Shown here: positions 16,503-24,334 of the stretch, in pieces
How positions within the stretch are numbered: the first letter of the stretch is position 1
How the letters are laid out: the number at the start of each line of letters is the position of its first letter
Assembly: GCA_018374635.1 (NCBI GenBank)
Contig: JAHAEW010000042.1
Span: 1 to 27,626 of the forward strand
DNA: 27,626 bases
Origin: Clostridiales bacterium
GTDB taxonomy: Bacteria > Bacillota > Clostridia > Oscillospirales > Oscillospiraceae
Direction of reading: 5' to 3'
Position numbers and translations under genes: made by a program
Notes under the pieces: generated by a model
Databases searched by the model: none
The model's input: the letters and a program-made list of their open reading frames with translations, nothing else
What the model was told of the DNA's origin: nothing

Positions 16503-17012
16503 TCATTGATTGCATTCCTGTGCCGCGGGCTTACATAGCCACTCCGCAACGGCATAGGATACCGGAAACAGGGCGGTCACGAGATACAGCGGAAAACTGA
16601 AAACAAGGTGAAACACAAAATCATCGCTCAGCCCGGTTGCCGCAAACCATCTGACCGGCAGCTCCGGACTGCCTGCGCGCATCCGCTCCAGCACATACCC
16701 GCACACCAGGAAACAGGCCGTGGTCAGCACCCGGACACTCAGTCTCTGCACAGCCAGCGGCTCTCTCATCTGCCCGGGCCGGAACCCGAAGGTCCTCCGA
16801 TTCCGGAGCCAGCAATATCCGCACCCGCCAACGACCGGTATGGCGAAACACAGGATCACCCCGCCCCATACCGTTGCCCGGTAAGAATGCGATACGATAT
16901 AGAGCTGAAGATATCCGGCAAAAACCGCTTTGAAAAAAAGGTACTGACAAACGGTGGATACAGCCGCTTTTTTCCAGAAGCTCTGATCCGGCAAGTTCGT
17001 CGTTTTTTTCAT
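16503..17012 (-). CDS. Four-helix membrane protein of unknown function
   Basis: A 169-residue protein that I do not recognise. It has about four hydrophobic segments: roughly residues 18-40 (VCQYLFFKAVFAGYLQLYIV), 46-66 (VWGGVILCFAIPVVGGCGYCW), 87-107 (VRVLTTACFLVCGYVL) and 130-158 (FVFHLVFSFPLYLVTALFPV), with basic loops between. The ATG at 17012 follows GGAAGGAG. It has its own promoter (17097-17125) and terminator, so it is monocistronic. Codon use is less GC-biased than the housekeeping genes, consistent with recent arrival. Confidence 0.75.
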   Translation of the reverse strand: MKKTTNLPDQSFWKKAAVSTVCQYLFFKAVFAGYLQLYIVSHSYRATVWGGVILCFAIPVVGGCGYCWLRNRRTFGFRPGQMREPLAVQRLSVRVLTTACFLVCGYVLERMRAGSPELPVRWFAATGLSDDFVFHLVFSFPLYLVTALFPVSYAVAEWLCKPAAQECNQ

Positions 17013-17096
17013 ATGTACTCCTTCCAGCAGGCCTGCCTTTACCTGTTTCATGGATATGTTGGGATACCGGCCACTCCACGATTCATGTTTTTTATA

Positions 17097-17125
17097 TCTA
17101 TATCACATTTTGTGCTTCCTTTCAA
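17097..17125 (-). promoter_or_regulatory. Promoter of the membrane-protein gene
   Basis: On the minus strand TTGAAA (17120-17125), 17 bases, TATAGA (17097-17102), about 85 bases before the start codon. No other element is evident in 17013-17192, which is AT-rich. Confidence 0.7.
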
Positions 17126-17192
17126 CCATTTTGCGAAGCAGTGATAACAAAAACGACATTTCACACAACTCAATGGCTCTCTTGTAAAACCG

Positions 17193-17223
17193 AAGGCTAC
17201 CAAATATATTGTTTGGTAGCCTT
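17193..17223 (-). terminator. Terminator overlapping the HTH gene stop codon
   Basis: Perfect 12-bp arms (17193-17204 and 17212-17223) with a 7-base loop; the stem begins within the stop codon of the HTH gene, and cggtttt follows on the minus strand. Confidence 0.75.
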
Positions 17224-17422
17224 ACTTAAATTCAACGATATCGTTTGGGGTACAACCAATGATTTTACACAGCTTTTCGAGTGTAACCATGGTGATATTT
17301 TTTCCCTTTTTCAGCGAATCCAAAGTTTTATTATCAATACCGCCCTTTAAAAGCTGGTATTGCGACACTTGCATTCGCTCCATGGTTTTCCATAGCGGGC
17401 CATAATCAAAGATTGTTATCAC
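17222..17422 (-). CDS. Small Cro/C1-type (HTH_26-like) regulator
   Basis: A protein of about 66 residues consisting of one helix-turn-helix domain: YGPLWKTMERMQVSQYQLL, IDNKTLDSLKKGKNITMVTLEKLC, and the typical ending KIIGCTPNDIVEF. The start is uncertain. GTG at 17422 gives the usual family length, but its Shine-Dalgarno is very close; the frame remains open to a TTG at 17470, which would lie upstream of a possible -10 (TATAAT, 17445-17450, minus strand). Codon use is AT-rich. It is divergent from the SLOG gene and shares a palindromic control region with it. Confidence 0.8.
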   Translation of the reverse strand: MITIFDYGPLWKTMERMQVSQYQLLKGGIDNKTLDSLKKGKNITMVTLEKLCKIIGCTPNDIVEFK

Positions 17423-17457
17423 CACCTCAAGTTTCCATACAGCAATTATATTCAATG

Positions 17458-17494
17458 TTGCAGAAAACAAGTATTGTGGGTATAATCACAATAC
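17458..17494 (+). promoter_or_regulatory. SLOG gene promoter with palindromic operator
   Basis: TTGCAG (17458-17463), 17 bases, TATAAT (17481-17486). A perfect inverted repeat GTATTGTG/CACAATAC at 17471-17478 and 17487-17494 encloses the -10 element, so bound repressor would block RNA polymerase. The neighbouring HTH protein is the likely ligand. Confidence 0.8.
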
Positions 17495-17515
17495 AAGGAG
17501 GGTGGTGATTTCATC

Positions 17516-17956
17516 ATGATATGTTTTCTTATTGGACATCGAAACGCAGAGAAATCCATTATGCCACAGTTAGAAGAGGCCATTAGAAAACATATTGTTG
17601 ATTATGGGGTAACTGAATTTGTGGTCGGACAATACGGAGCATTTGATCGCATGGCTGCCTGTGCAGTAATCAAAGCAAAGAGATTGTTTCCAGGAATATC
17701 ACTTTCCATATTGCTTCCATATCATCCGTTTGAAAGAGAAGTTCTTGCTCCCGAAGGATATGACAGCACATTTTATCCTCCGGAAATGGAACATGTTCCT
17801 CGCAGGTTTGCAATTTCCAGAGCCAATAAATATATGCTAATGCATTGCGATTATTTAATTGCTTATGCATGGCAGCCAGGGAGCAACTCAAAACAACTGC
17901 TCGAGTTTGCATATAGGCAGGCAAATGTCACTGTCACAGAGCTTATTCGGGTATAA
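17516..17956 (+). CDS. SLOG-superfamily (YpsA/DUF1273-like) protein
   Basis: A 146-residue protein with a Rossmann-like SLOG fold. FLIGHRNAEKSI is the N-terminal strand and loop, FVVGQYGAFDRMAACAV the glycine-containing second motif, and ILLPYHPFERE, the YPPEMEHVPRRFAISRANKYM segment (split here as EHVPRRFAI and RANKYM) and CDYLIAYAW complete the pattern. SLOG proteins are thought to bind nucleotide-derived ligands; the ligand here is unknown. ATG at 17516 has AGGAGG upstream at a rather long spacing of 14 bases. It is AT-rich compared with the chromosome and is controlled by a consensus promoter overlapped by a palindrome, next to a divergent HTH gene. Function is not established. Confidence 0.82.
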   Translation: MICFLIGHRNAEKSIMPQLEEAIRKHIVDYGVTEFVVGQYGAFDRMAACAVIKAKRLFPGISLSILLPYHPFEREVLAPEGYDSTFYPPEMEHVPRRFAISRANKYMLMHCDYLIAYAWQPGSNSKQLLEFAYRQANVTVTELIRV

Positions 17957-18017
17957 TCCAAAAGCTATTTTTTGAAAAACAATAATTTTTGCTCTAACAT
18001 ATGAGTCAATGCAAGAA

Positions 18018-18046
18018 GGCCCCCGGAACACTCGGTTCCGGGGGCC
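18018..18046 (-). terminator. Terminator of groESL
   Basis: A perfect 12-bp GC-rich stem (18018-18029 and 18035-18046) with a 5-base loop starts 17 bases after the groEL stop; the T tract is weak (ttcttg). Confidence 0.8.
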
Positions 18047-18063
18047 ATAGCCTTGGCAGCTGC

Positions 18064-19689
18064 TTAGTACATGCCGCCCATGTCGGGAGCGGCGGGAGCG
18101 GGAGCGGCAGGCTCCTTCTTGTCGGCCACCAGGGACTCGGTGGTCAGCAGGGTGGCGGCGATGGAAGCCGCGTTCTCCAGAGCGGAGCGGGTCACCTTGG
18201 TGGGGTCCACGATGCCGGCGGAGATCATGTCCACATAGGTCTCCTTGTAGGCGTCGAAGCCGTAGCCCACCTTGCCGGACTCACGGATCTTCTCCAGGAC
18301 CACGGAGCCGTCGATGCCGGCGTTGGCGGCGATCTGCTTCATGGGCTCGGTCAGGGCCTTGGCGATGATGCGCACGCCGGTCTTCTCGTCGCCCTCCATC
18401 TCGGGGATGAGCTTCTCCACAGCGGAGACGGCGTTCACATAGGCGGTGCCGCCGCCGGCCACGATACCCTCCTCAACGGCGGCGCGGGTGGCGTTCAGGG
18501 CGTCCTCGATGCGCAGCTTCTTCTCCTTCATCTCCACCTCGGTGGCAGCGCCCACACGGATGATGGCCACGCCGCCGGCCATCTTGGCCAGGCGCTCCTG
18601 CAGCTTCTCCTTGTCGTAGTCGGAGGTGCTGATGGCCAGCTCGCTGCGGATCTGATCCACACGGCTCTTGATGGCCTCGCTGCTGCCGGCGCCGTCCACG
18701 ATGATGGTGTTCTCCTTCTGGACCTTCACCTGACGGGCCATGCCCAGCATGTCGACGGTGGCGTCCTTGAGCTCATAGCCCAGGTCGGCGGAGATCAGGG
18801 TGCCGCCGGTCAGGATGGCGATGTCCCTGAGCATCTCCTTGCGGCGGTCGCCGAAGCCGGGGGCCTTCACGCAGGCCACGTTCAGGGTGCCGCGCAGCTT
18901 GTTGACGATCAGGGTGGACAGAGCCTCGCCCTCCACGTCGTCAGCCACGATCATCAGGGGCTTGCTGGTCTTGACGACCTGCTCCAGCACGGGCAGCAGC
19001 TCCTGGATGTTGGAGATCTTCTTATCGGTGATGAGGATGTAGGGATCGTCCAGGACGGCCTCCATCTTCTCGGTGTCGGTGACCATATAGGGGGTGATGT
19101 AGCCGCGGTCGAACTGCATGCCCTCCACGACCTCGCTGTATGTCTCAGCGGTCTTGGACTCCTCCACGGTGATGACGCCGTCGTGGGAGACCTTCTCCAT
19201 GGCCTCGGCGATCAGCTTGCCGATGGTCTCGTCGCCGGAGGAGACGGCGCCCACGCGGGCGATGTCGTCGCTGCCGTTGACCTTCTGGCTGTTGGCCTTG
19301 ATGGCCTCGATGGCGGCAGAAGTGGCCTTGGCGATGCCCTTCTTCATGACCATGGGGTTGGCGCCGGCGGCCAGGTTCTTCAGGCCCTCGCGGACGATGG
19401 CCTGCGCCAGCAGGGTGGCGGTGGTGGTGCCGTCGCCGGCCACGTCGTTGGTCTTGGTGGAGACTTCCTTCACCAGCTGAGCGCCCATGTTCTCAAAGGG
19501 GTCGTCCAGCTCGATCTCCTTGGCGATGGTCACGCCGTCGTTAGTGATGAGGGGGGCGCCAAACTTCTTCGCCAGCACCACGTTGCGGCCCTTGGGGCCC
19601 ATGGTGATCTTCACGGTGTCGGCCAGCTGGTTGACGCCGCGCTCCAGAGCGTGGCGGGCTTCCTCGCCGTAGCAAATGATCTTAGCCAT
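18064..19689 (-). CDS. groEL: Chaperonin GroEL (Hsp60)
   Basis: The large chaperonin subunit, which folds proteins in an ATP-driven double ring with GroES. The 541 residues have the family start KIICYGEEARHALERGVNQLAD, the nucleotide-binding motif TMGPKGRNVV, and the ATPase motif VAGDGTTTATLLAQAIV with its catalytic aspartate, followed by EGIVAGGGTAYV near residue 410. The C-terminal tail is short: after a Pro/Ala stretch it ends DMGGMY instead of a long GGM repeat. ATG at 19689 follows TTGGAGG. It is 61 bases downstream of groES. Confidence 0.99.
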   Translation of the reverse strand: MAKIICYGEEARHALERGVNQLADTVKITMGPKGRNVVLAKKFGAPLITNDGVTIAKEIELDDPFENMGAQLVKEVSTKTNDVAGDGTTTATLLAQAIVREGLKNLAAGANPMVMKKGIAKATSAAIEAIKANSQKVNGSDDIARVGAVSSGDETIGKLIAEAMEKVSHDGVITVEESKTAETYSEVVEGMQFDRGYITPYMVTDTEKMEAVLDDPYILITDKKISNIQELLPVLEQVVKTSKPLMIVADDVEGEALSTLIVNKLRGTLNVACVKAPGFGDRRKEMLRDIAILTGGTLISADLGYELKDATVDMLGMARQVKVQKENTIIVDGAGSSEAIKSRVDQIRSELAISTSDYDKEKLQERLAKMAGGVAIIRVGAATEVEMKEKKLRIEDALNATRAAVEEGIVAGGGTAYVNAVSAVEKLIPEMEGDEKTGVRIIAKALTEPMKQIAANAGIDGSVVLEKIRESGKVGYGFDAYKETYVDMISAGIVDPTKVTRSALENAASIAATLLTTESLVADKKEPAAPAPAAPDMGGMY

Positions 19690-19750
19690 AATGAATTACC
19701 TCCAAAAAATGAGATGTTGATACACCGCCGCCGGAGCGGCCGGTGGTCTG

Positions 19751-20035
19751 TTACTCCACAACCGCCAGAATGTCGCTCTGGCGCACGATGGTGTACTCCA
19801 CGCCGTCCACCTTGACCTGGGTGCCGGAGTACTTGCTGGTGATGACCTTGTCGCCGGCCTTCACGGTCATGACGACCTCCTTGCCGTCCACCACGCCGCC
19901 GGGGCCCACTTCGATGACCTCGGCCACTTCGGGCTTCTCCTTAGCGGCGCCGGTGAGGATGATGCCGCCCTTGGTGGTCTCCTCGGCCTCCACCATCTTC
20001 AGGACAACGCGGTCAGCCAAAGGCTTGAGTTTCAT
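19751..20035 (-). CDS. groES: Co-chaperonin GroES (Hsp10)
   Basis: The lid of the GroEL chamber. The 94 residues are standard, with MKLKPLADRVVLKMVEAEE at the start, a mobile loop around TTKGGIIL, and the KYSGTQVKVDGVEYTIVRQSDILAVVE end. ATG at 20035 follows AAGGAGG. It is the first gene of groES-groEL, transcribed from a promoter directly next to the CIRCE operator. Confidence 0.99.
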   Translation of the reverse strand: MKLKPLADRVVLKMVEAEETTKGGIILTGAAKEKPEVAEVIEVGPGGVVDGKEVVMTVKAGDKVITSKYSGTQVKVDGVEYTIVRQSDILAVVE

Positions 20036-20085
20036 AACAGGTTCCTCCTTATATGTGATAATGTTTCTCAAACGATGTCAGCGTG

Positions 20086-20112
20086 TTAGCACTCATTTTA
20101 CCGGAGTGCTAA
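20086..20112 (-). promoter_or_regulatory. CIRCE operator (HrcA binding site)
   Basis: TTAGCACTC-N9-GAGTGCTAA at 20086-20094 and 20104-20112 is a perfect match to the known CIRCE element. It lies about 50 bases upstream of groES. HrcA repression relieved by heat follows from knowledge of this element; hrcA itself is not in the window. Confidence 0.97.
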
Positions 20113-20122
20113 CATGCTTATT

Positions 20123-20151
20123 ATAATAAACTTAGTTGTACAATTCTGCAA
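20123..20151 (-). promoter_or_regulatory. groESL promoter
   Basis: On the minus strand TTGCAG (20146-20151), 17 bases, TATTAT (20123-20128), ending just before CIRCE. Confidence 0.75.
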
Positions 20152-20227
20152 GCCCTAATTTTTAAATTTTTTGTGAATGATGGGTGAATTTATAGGCAGA
20201 TCTCGTTCAATCTCCCTCAAAGTCTTC

Positions 20228-21181
20228 TTATCTGTTTTTTTCTCCCAAAATCTCATTTTTTGCTCCGGAGGCAGGGACCCAGGAGGCCCCTCTGGGGAAT
20301 ATGAAATTCACTTTTTTAGCAGAGAGGGATATGGAGAGCTCATCCGCATCCAGCCGCTCCCCGTCCACATTGACCATGGAGAGCCGGTCACAGCGCACCT
20401 TCATGGACCTGCCCCGCCGGAGGATGACCAGCTCCGGGATCTCCTCCGCCCGGCCCGCGGCGTAGAGCTTCACCAGCCGGGCCACCGTCAGGCGGGAGAC
20501 CCCCTTCACCAACAGAAATTCCAGCACCCCGTCGTCGGGGACGGCCCGGGGCGAGGGATGGAAGCCCCCGCCGTAGTAGCGCCCGTTGCAGGCGCACAGC
20601 AGGGAAAAGTCCCCGGCAAAGACCTCCCCGTCCACCTCCACCTCGTAGGGGCGGGCGATGCCGGCGATCAGGTTTTTCACCAGGGAGAGCTGGTAGGCCA
20701 TGCTCCCGCTGACCATGGGATAGCGCCGGAACTGGGCCATGCCCAGCCCGATGCGGGCGTCAAAGCCCACCGAGCAGATGTTGAGGGAGAGGCGGCCGTT
20801 GCAGTCTATCAGGTCGGCGGCAGCCTGGTCGCCGTACACCAGCTCCTTCAGATCATAAAAGCGCCCCCGGTCCTGCCCGAAGAGCCGGAGAAAGTCGTTG
20901 CCCGATCCGCAGGGGTACTGGGTCACGGCGGCGTTGGGATACCCGGCGGCCCCGTTGACCACCTCGTTGAGGGTGCCGTCGCCCCCGCAGGCGTAGATGC
21001 GCACGCTCTCCCCCGTCTCGGCGGCCGCCCGGGCCAGCTCCACGGCGTGGCCGGGGTAGGCGGTCACCCGGGCCTCCCAAGCCACGCACAGGGGGTCCAG
21101 GTTGTCGGCCAGCCGGGCAATCATCTCCCGGCTGCGGTCATACTGCCCCGCGGAGGGGTTGAGCACAAACAAATGTTTCAT
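20228..21181 (-). CDS. Diacylglycerol kinase-family lipid kinase (YegS/BmrU-like)
   Basis: Phosphorylates a lipid alcohol such as diacylglycerol with ATP; the actual substrate is not clear from sequence. The 317 residues contain the family start KHLFVLNPSAGQ, the ATP-binding YACGGDGTLNEVVNG motif at about 61-75, and PCGSGNDFLR, followed by a beta-rich second domain with SVGFDARIG and DDGVLEFLLVKG. ATG at 21181 follows AGGATGG. It is the last gene of a three-gene unit, 27 bases after the WG/SLH gene. Confidence 0.9.
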   Translation of the reverse strand: MKHLFVLNPSAGQYDRSREMIARLADNLDPLCVAWEARVTAYPGHAVELARAAAETGESVRIYACGGDGTLNEVVNGAAGYPNAAVTQYPCGSGNDFLRLFGQDRGRFYDLKELVYGDQAAADLIDCNGRLSLNICSVGFDARIGLGMAQFRRYPMVSGSMAYQLSLVKNLIAGIARPYEVEVDGEVFAGDFSLLCACNGRYYGGGFHPSPRAVPDDGVLEFLLVKGVSRLTVARLVKLYAAGRAEEIPELVILRRGRSMKVRCDRLSMVNVDGERLDADELSISLSAKKVNFIFPRGASWVPASGAKNEILGEKNR

Positions 21182-21208
21182 GGTCCATCCATCCTACTGT
21201 GTCCAGAT

Positions 21209-22354
21209 TCAAAAGAGAGTGATGCGCTGTTCCATCCGGGCCATGCGCGCGGCGATGCCGGCGGCCTCGGCGCGGGTGACCGTGTCCCCGGGCCGGAAGG
21301 TGAGCTTCCCGTCGCTCCCGGCCAGCACCCCCTTGGCATAGAGGGCATAGATGTCGTCGGCGGCATAGTCCCCCGCCTTCACGTCGGGGACGGCGGCCTT
21401 CACCCGCTCCAGGCTGTTCTTCTCGGGGATGGCCCGCCCCAGAGAGGTCGCGGCGAAGATGTGGGCCATCTCGGCCCGGGTGACGGGGCGGTCATAGGCG
21501 GTGAACTCCCCTTGCTGCAAAATGCCGCTGGCGATGCAGTATTCCACCGAGGAGCGGTACCACACCGTCCCGGAGACGCTCTGCTGGTGGAAGTTGTCCC
21601 CCCGCTGGCGGCTCTCCATGCAGGCGGCCAGGCGCACCGCCTCGGCCACGGTCAGGTGTTTGTCGGGGGCAAAGCGGTTGTTCCCCACTCCCTCCATAAG
21701 CTCCAGGTTGTAGGCCAGGTCCACCCACAGGTCGTACCAGGACCGGGGGGACACGTCGGCGAAGTCGGGCAGGCGCCCCCGGTTGAGGGGGAAGCGGGCC
21801 GAGGGGACCTGCCGCTCCAGCATGAGCTGGTTGATCTGGTAAAAGGGGAGGACGGTGGTCTCCCCGTCCCTGGTGAGGAGGAGGGCCTCTCCCCCGCTCA
21901 CCTCGGTCAGCCGGGCCGAGTCATAGACAAAGTCGTAGAAGATCTGGGTGGTCCCCCCCTTCCCGTCGGAGAAGGGCAGCAGGCTCACCACCCCCCACTT
22001 GGTCCCCTTCTGGGCGATGTACAGGCCCCCGTTCATGTGGATGAGGGAGCCGTACTCGGGCTGGATAAGGTAAGTCCCGTCCTGCCGGATGACCCCCAGC
22101 CGGTCGCCCAGCCGGACCTGGCCCAGCCCCAGGGTGAAGTCCAGCACCGAGGTGTACTGCATGGGGATGACCACCTCCCGCTGGGCGTTGGCGTACCCGA
22201 ATTTCCCGTCCGGGCTCTGGGCCTTGGCCATGCCCTCCTGGTAGCCCCAGATGGTCACCCCGGCGGGCGCGGCCTGTACGCCCAGAGGAAGAAGGGCGCA
22301 CAGAACCAGCGCGGCCAGCCCCGCTCGGGCGGCTTTGGTCCAACGACGGGCCAT
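21209..22354 (-). CDS. Secreted WG-repeat and SLH-domain surface protein
   Basis: A 381-residue exported protein. Residues 1-28 are a signal peptide (basic start, AGLAALVLCALLPLGV core, cleavage near VQAAPA). Residues about 35-155 carry WG-type repeats (KFGYANAQREVVIPMQY, LGVIRQDGTYLIQPEY, KWGVV). Residues about 205-375 hold S-layer homology motifs: FAPDKHLTVAEAVRLAA, YDRPVTRAEMAHIFAA and FRPGDTVTRAEAAGIAARM. SLH domains usually anchor proteins to cell-wall polymers. ATG at 22354 follows AAGGAGG. It is in an operon with an rRNA-type methyltransferase and a lipid kinase, an odd mix that may reflect only position. Confidence 0.9.
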   Translation of the reverse strand: MARRWTKAARAGLAALVLCALLPLGVQAAPAGVTIWGYQEGMAKAQSPDGKFGYANAQREVVIPMQYTSVLDFTLGLGQVRLGDRLGVIRQDGTYLIQPEYGSLIHMNGGLYIAQKGTKWGVVSLLPFSDGKGGTTQIFYDFVYDSARLTEVSGGEALLLTRDGETTVLPFYQINQLMLERQVPSARFPLNRGRLPDFADVSPRSWYDLWVDLAYNLELMEGVGNNRFAPDKHLTVAEAVRLAACMESRQRGDNFHQQSVSGTVWYRSSVEYCIASGILQQGEFTAYDRPVTRAEMAHIFAATSLGRAIPEKNSLERVKAAVPDVKAGDYAADDIYALYAKGVLAGSDGKLTFRPGDTVTRAEAAGIAARMARMEQRITLF

Positions 22355-22384
22355 GTTTCATTCCTCCTTGTAATTTATCCGTTC

Positions 22385-23512
22385 CTATTTCCTGCCTGTA
22401 TACTGAAACAGGTCACATTTTAACATGCCGTTATAGAGCTTGCGGCGTTTGTCCGCCGTGCGGCCGAAGGTGCGCTCGAACTCCGTATGGGAGGAGAGGA
22501 CCGAGACCTTCCACCCGCCGGGCAGGTCTCGCACGGCCTGTCCAAAGGCCCGGTAGAGCGCCTCGGCCTCCTGCTTTTCCAGGATGCGCTCCCCGTAGGG
22601 CGGGTTGGTGACAATGCGCCCGTAGGGGCCGCTCCGGCGGAAGGCGCGGGCGTCGGCCACCTCGAAGCGGACCAGGTCCTCCACATCGGCCTTGACCGCG
22701 TTGTCCCGGGCGATGGCCACGGCAGCCGGGTCCATGTCCCCGCCCCAGATGTCATAGTGTCCGTCAAACTCCTGGTCCATGGCCTCGTCGGCTCCCTCCA
22801 TCCACACCTTGGCGGGGAGCCAGTCCCACTTCTGGGCGGCGAAGGAGCGGTTCAGGCCGGGGGCCCGGTTCTTGGCGATGAGGGCGGCCTCGATGGGAAT
22901 GGTGCCGCTGCCGCAGAAGGGGTCGCAGAAGGGGTCCCTCCCCCGGTAGCGGGAGAGGAGCACCATGGCGGCGGCCAGGGTCTCCCGCAGGGGGGCCGCC
23001 ACGCCCACCGCCCGGTAGCCCCGCTTGTGGAGCCCGGCGCCGCTGGTGTCCAGCATGAGGGTGACCTCGTCCTTGAGGATGGAGAACTGAATCTGGTGGA
23101 GGGCCCCGGTCTCGGGGAGCTTCTCCAGGCCGTACTTGGCCCCCAGGCGGGCGCACACGGCCTTTTTCACGATGGACTGGCAGGCGGGGACCGAGCGGAG
23201 GGCCGAGTTCAGGGAGTGGCCCTTCACCGGGAAGGCGCCCTCCCGGGGAATGAATTCCTCCCAGGGCAGGGCGCGCACCCCCTCAAAGAGGGCGTCGAAG
23301 TCCCCGGCGTAAAAGCGGCCCAGGACGATCAGCACCCGCTCGCCGGTGCGCAGGTTCAGGTTGACCCGGGCGATGTCGGCGGGGACGGCGCCGCAGAAGA
23401 CCCGGCCGTTCTCGGCCCGGACGTCGGGCAGGGAGAGCCGGCGCAGCTCCTCCGCGGCCAGGCCCTCCAGGCCGAAGAGGGTGGGGACGACAAGTTGCAG
23501 GTTGGTCATCAT
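22385..23512 (-). CDS. THUMP-domain class I RNA methyltransferase (RlmL/YpsC-like)
   Basis: Likely methylates guanosine N2 of 23S rRNA with S-adenosylmethionine. The 375-residue protein has an N-terminal ferredoxin-like and THUMP region (about 1-155) and a methyltransferase domain with DPFCGSGTIPIEAALIA as SAM motif I, GGDMDPAAVAIARDNA as motif II and the catalytic IVTNPPYGERI. I choose the ATG at 23512 (GGAG 9 bases upstream) over one at 23527 that lacks a site. It heads the unit with the WG/SLH and lipid kinase genes (gaps of 30 and 27 bases), from the promoter at 23571-23599. Confidence 0.92.
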   Translation of the reverse strand: MMTNLQLVVPTLFGLEGLAAEELRRLSLPDVRAENGRVFCGAVPADIARVNLNLRTGERVLIVLGRFYAGDFDALFEGVRALPWEEFIPREGAFPVKGHSLNSALRSVPACQSIVKKAVCARLGAKYGLEKLPETGALHQIQFSILKDEVTLMLDTSGAGLHKRGYRAVGVAAPLRETLAAAMVLLSRYRGRDPFCDPFCGSGTIPIEAALIAKNRAPGLNRSFAAQKWDWLPAKVWMEGADEAMDQEFDGHYDIWGGDMDPAAVAIARDNAVKADVEDLVRFEVADARAFRRSGPYGRIVTNPPYGERILEKQEAEALYRAFGQAVRDLPGGWKVSVLSSHTEFERTFGRTADKRRKLYNGMLKCDLFQYTGRK

Positions 23513-23570
23513 CGAGACATACTCCATTTCTGATCAAAGATCGGATACCGATATGTATATATTCCCGTCC

Positions 23571-23599
23571 AGTATATCCGATTTTCCCCCGCAAGGCAA
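23571..23599 (-). promoter_or_regulatory. Promoter of the methyltransferase operon
   Basis: On the minus strand TTGCCT (23594-23599), 17 bases, TATACT (23571-23576). The 304-base region 23513-23816 also holds an 11-bp inverted repeat (23650-23660 and 23678-23688) and the plus-strand promoter noted next, but no gene. Confidence 0.65.
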
Positions 23600-23701
23600 A
23601 CCCTTTTGGCCCCAGAACGCGAAAAGAGGCGATTTCGCGCGCCCGGACGGGCTGGAGCGGGTGTGGAGGTCCAAAAACCGCTCCAGCCGCCCCGGAAGGG
23701 C

Positions 23702-23732
23702 TGTGGATTTTCCACAGGAAATATGGTATGAT
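23702..23732 (+). promoter_or_regulatory. Promoter and palindrome upstream of the NfeD/SPFH pair
   Basis: TGGTATGAT (23724-23732) is an extended -10 element. The palindrome TGTGGA-TTT-TCCACA at 23702-23716 occupies the -35 area, and no consensus -35 is seen, which fits a site for an activator or repressor. TTTTCCACA also differs from the DnaA box by one base. Confidence 0.5.
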
Positions 23733-23816
23733 ACCACCAAGGTTTCCGGAATCCCCGGCAGACCTCATTCCGCTCCGGTCCCCCCTATGCCGGAGCCCGT
23801 GAAAGGAGGGACGCGT

Positions 23817-24275
23817 ATGCTCCCAACCATTCTCTGGCTGGCCGCCCTGTTGGTCTTTCTGGTGGTGGAGGGCCTCACGGTGGGCCTGGTCTCCATCTGG
23901 TTCTCCGCCGGCGCGCTGGCCGCGCTGCTCCTCTCCCTGTGGGTGGAGAATATCTGGGCACAGATCGCCTGCTTCCTGGCGGTGTCGGCCCTGTGCCTGG
24001 CGGCCTTCCGGCCCCTGGCCCTCAAGTACCTGAATCCCGCCCGGCGCACCTCCACCAACGCCGACCGGGTGCTTGGCATGGAGGGCATGGTCACCCAGGC
24101 CATCGACAATCTCCGCTCCACCGGCACGGTGCAGGTCCGCGGCATGGACTGGTCGGCCCGCAGCGCCGGGGAGGAGACCATCCCCGCCGGCACCCGGGTA
24201 CGGGTGGTACGCCTGGAGGGCGTCAAGCTCTTTGTGGAGCCGGAAGGCGCCCCTGCCGCTGCCCCCCGGACCTGA
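23817..24275 (+). CDS. NfeD family membrane protein
   Basis: A 152-residue short NfeD protein. The first 75 residues hold about three hydrophobic segments (LPTILWLAALLVFLVVEGL, VSIWFSAGALAALLLSLWV, IACFLAVSALCLAAF). The remainder is a soluble OB-fold: LGMEGMVTQAIDNLRSTGTV, then GEETIPAGTRVRVVRLEGVKLFVEP. ATG at 23817 follows GAAAGGAGGG. It is 59 bases before the SPFH gene, and NfeD-SPFH pairs are a known conserved operon linked to membrane-domain organisation and envelope stress. Confidence 0.92.
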   Translation: MLPTILWLAALLVFLVVEGLTVGLVSIWFSAGALAALLLSLWVENIWAQIACFLAVSALCLAAFRPLALKYLNPARRTSTNADRVLGMEGMVTQAIDNLRSTGTVQVRGMDWSARSAGEETIPAGTRVRVVRLEGVKLFVEPEGAPAAAPRT

Positions 24276-24334
24276 GCATCCCCCGTTCCCCGGCTGTCCC
24301 CGTCAAAATCCAAATTTAAGAGGAGGAATCGTAC

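Noticed and set aside
23708..23716. Chromosomal replication origin based on a DnaA-box-like site
   Set aside because: A single near-match without a cluster and without dnaA or dnaN nearby.
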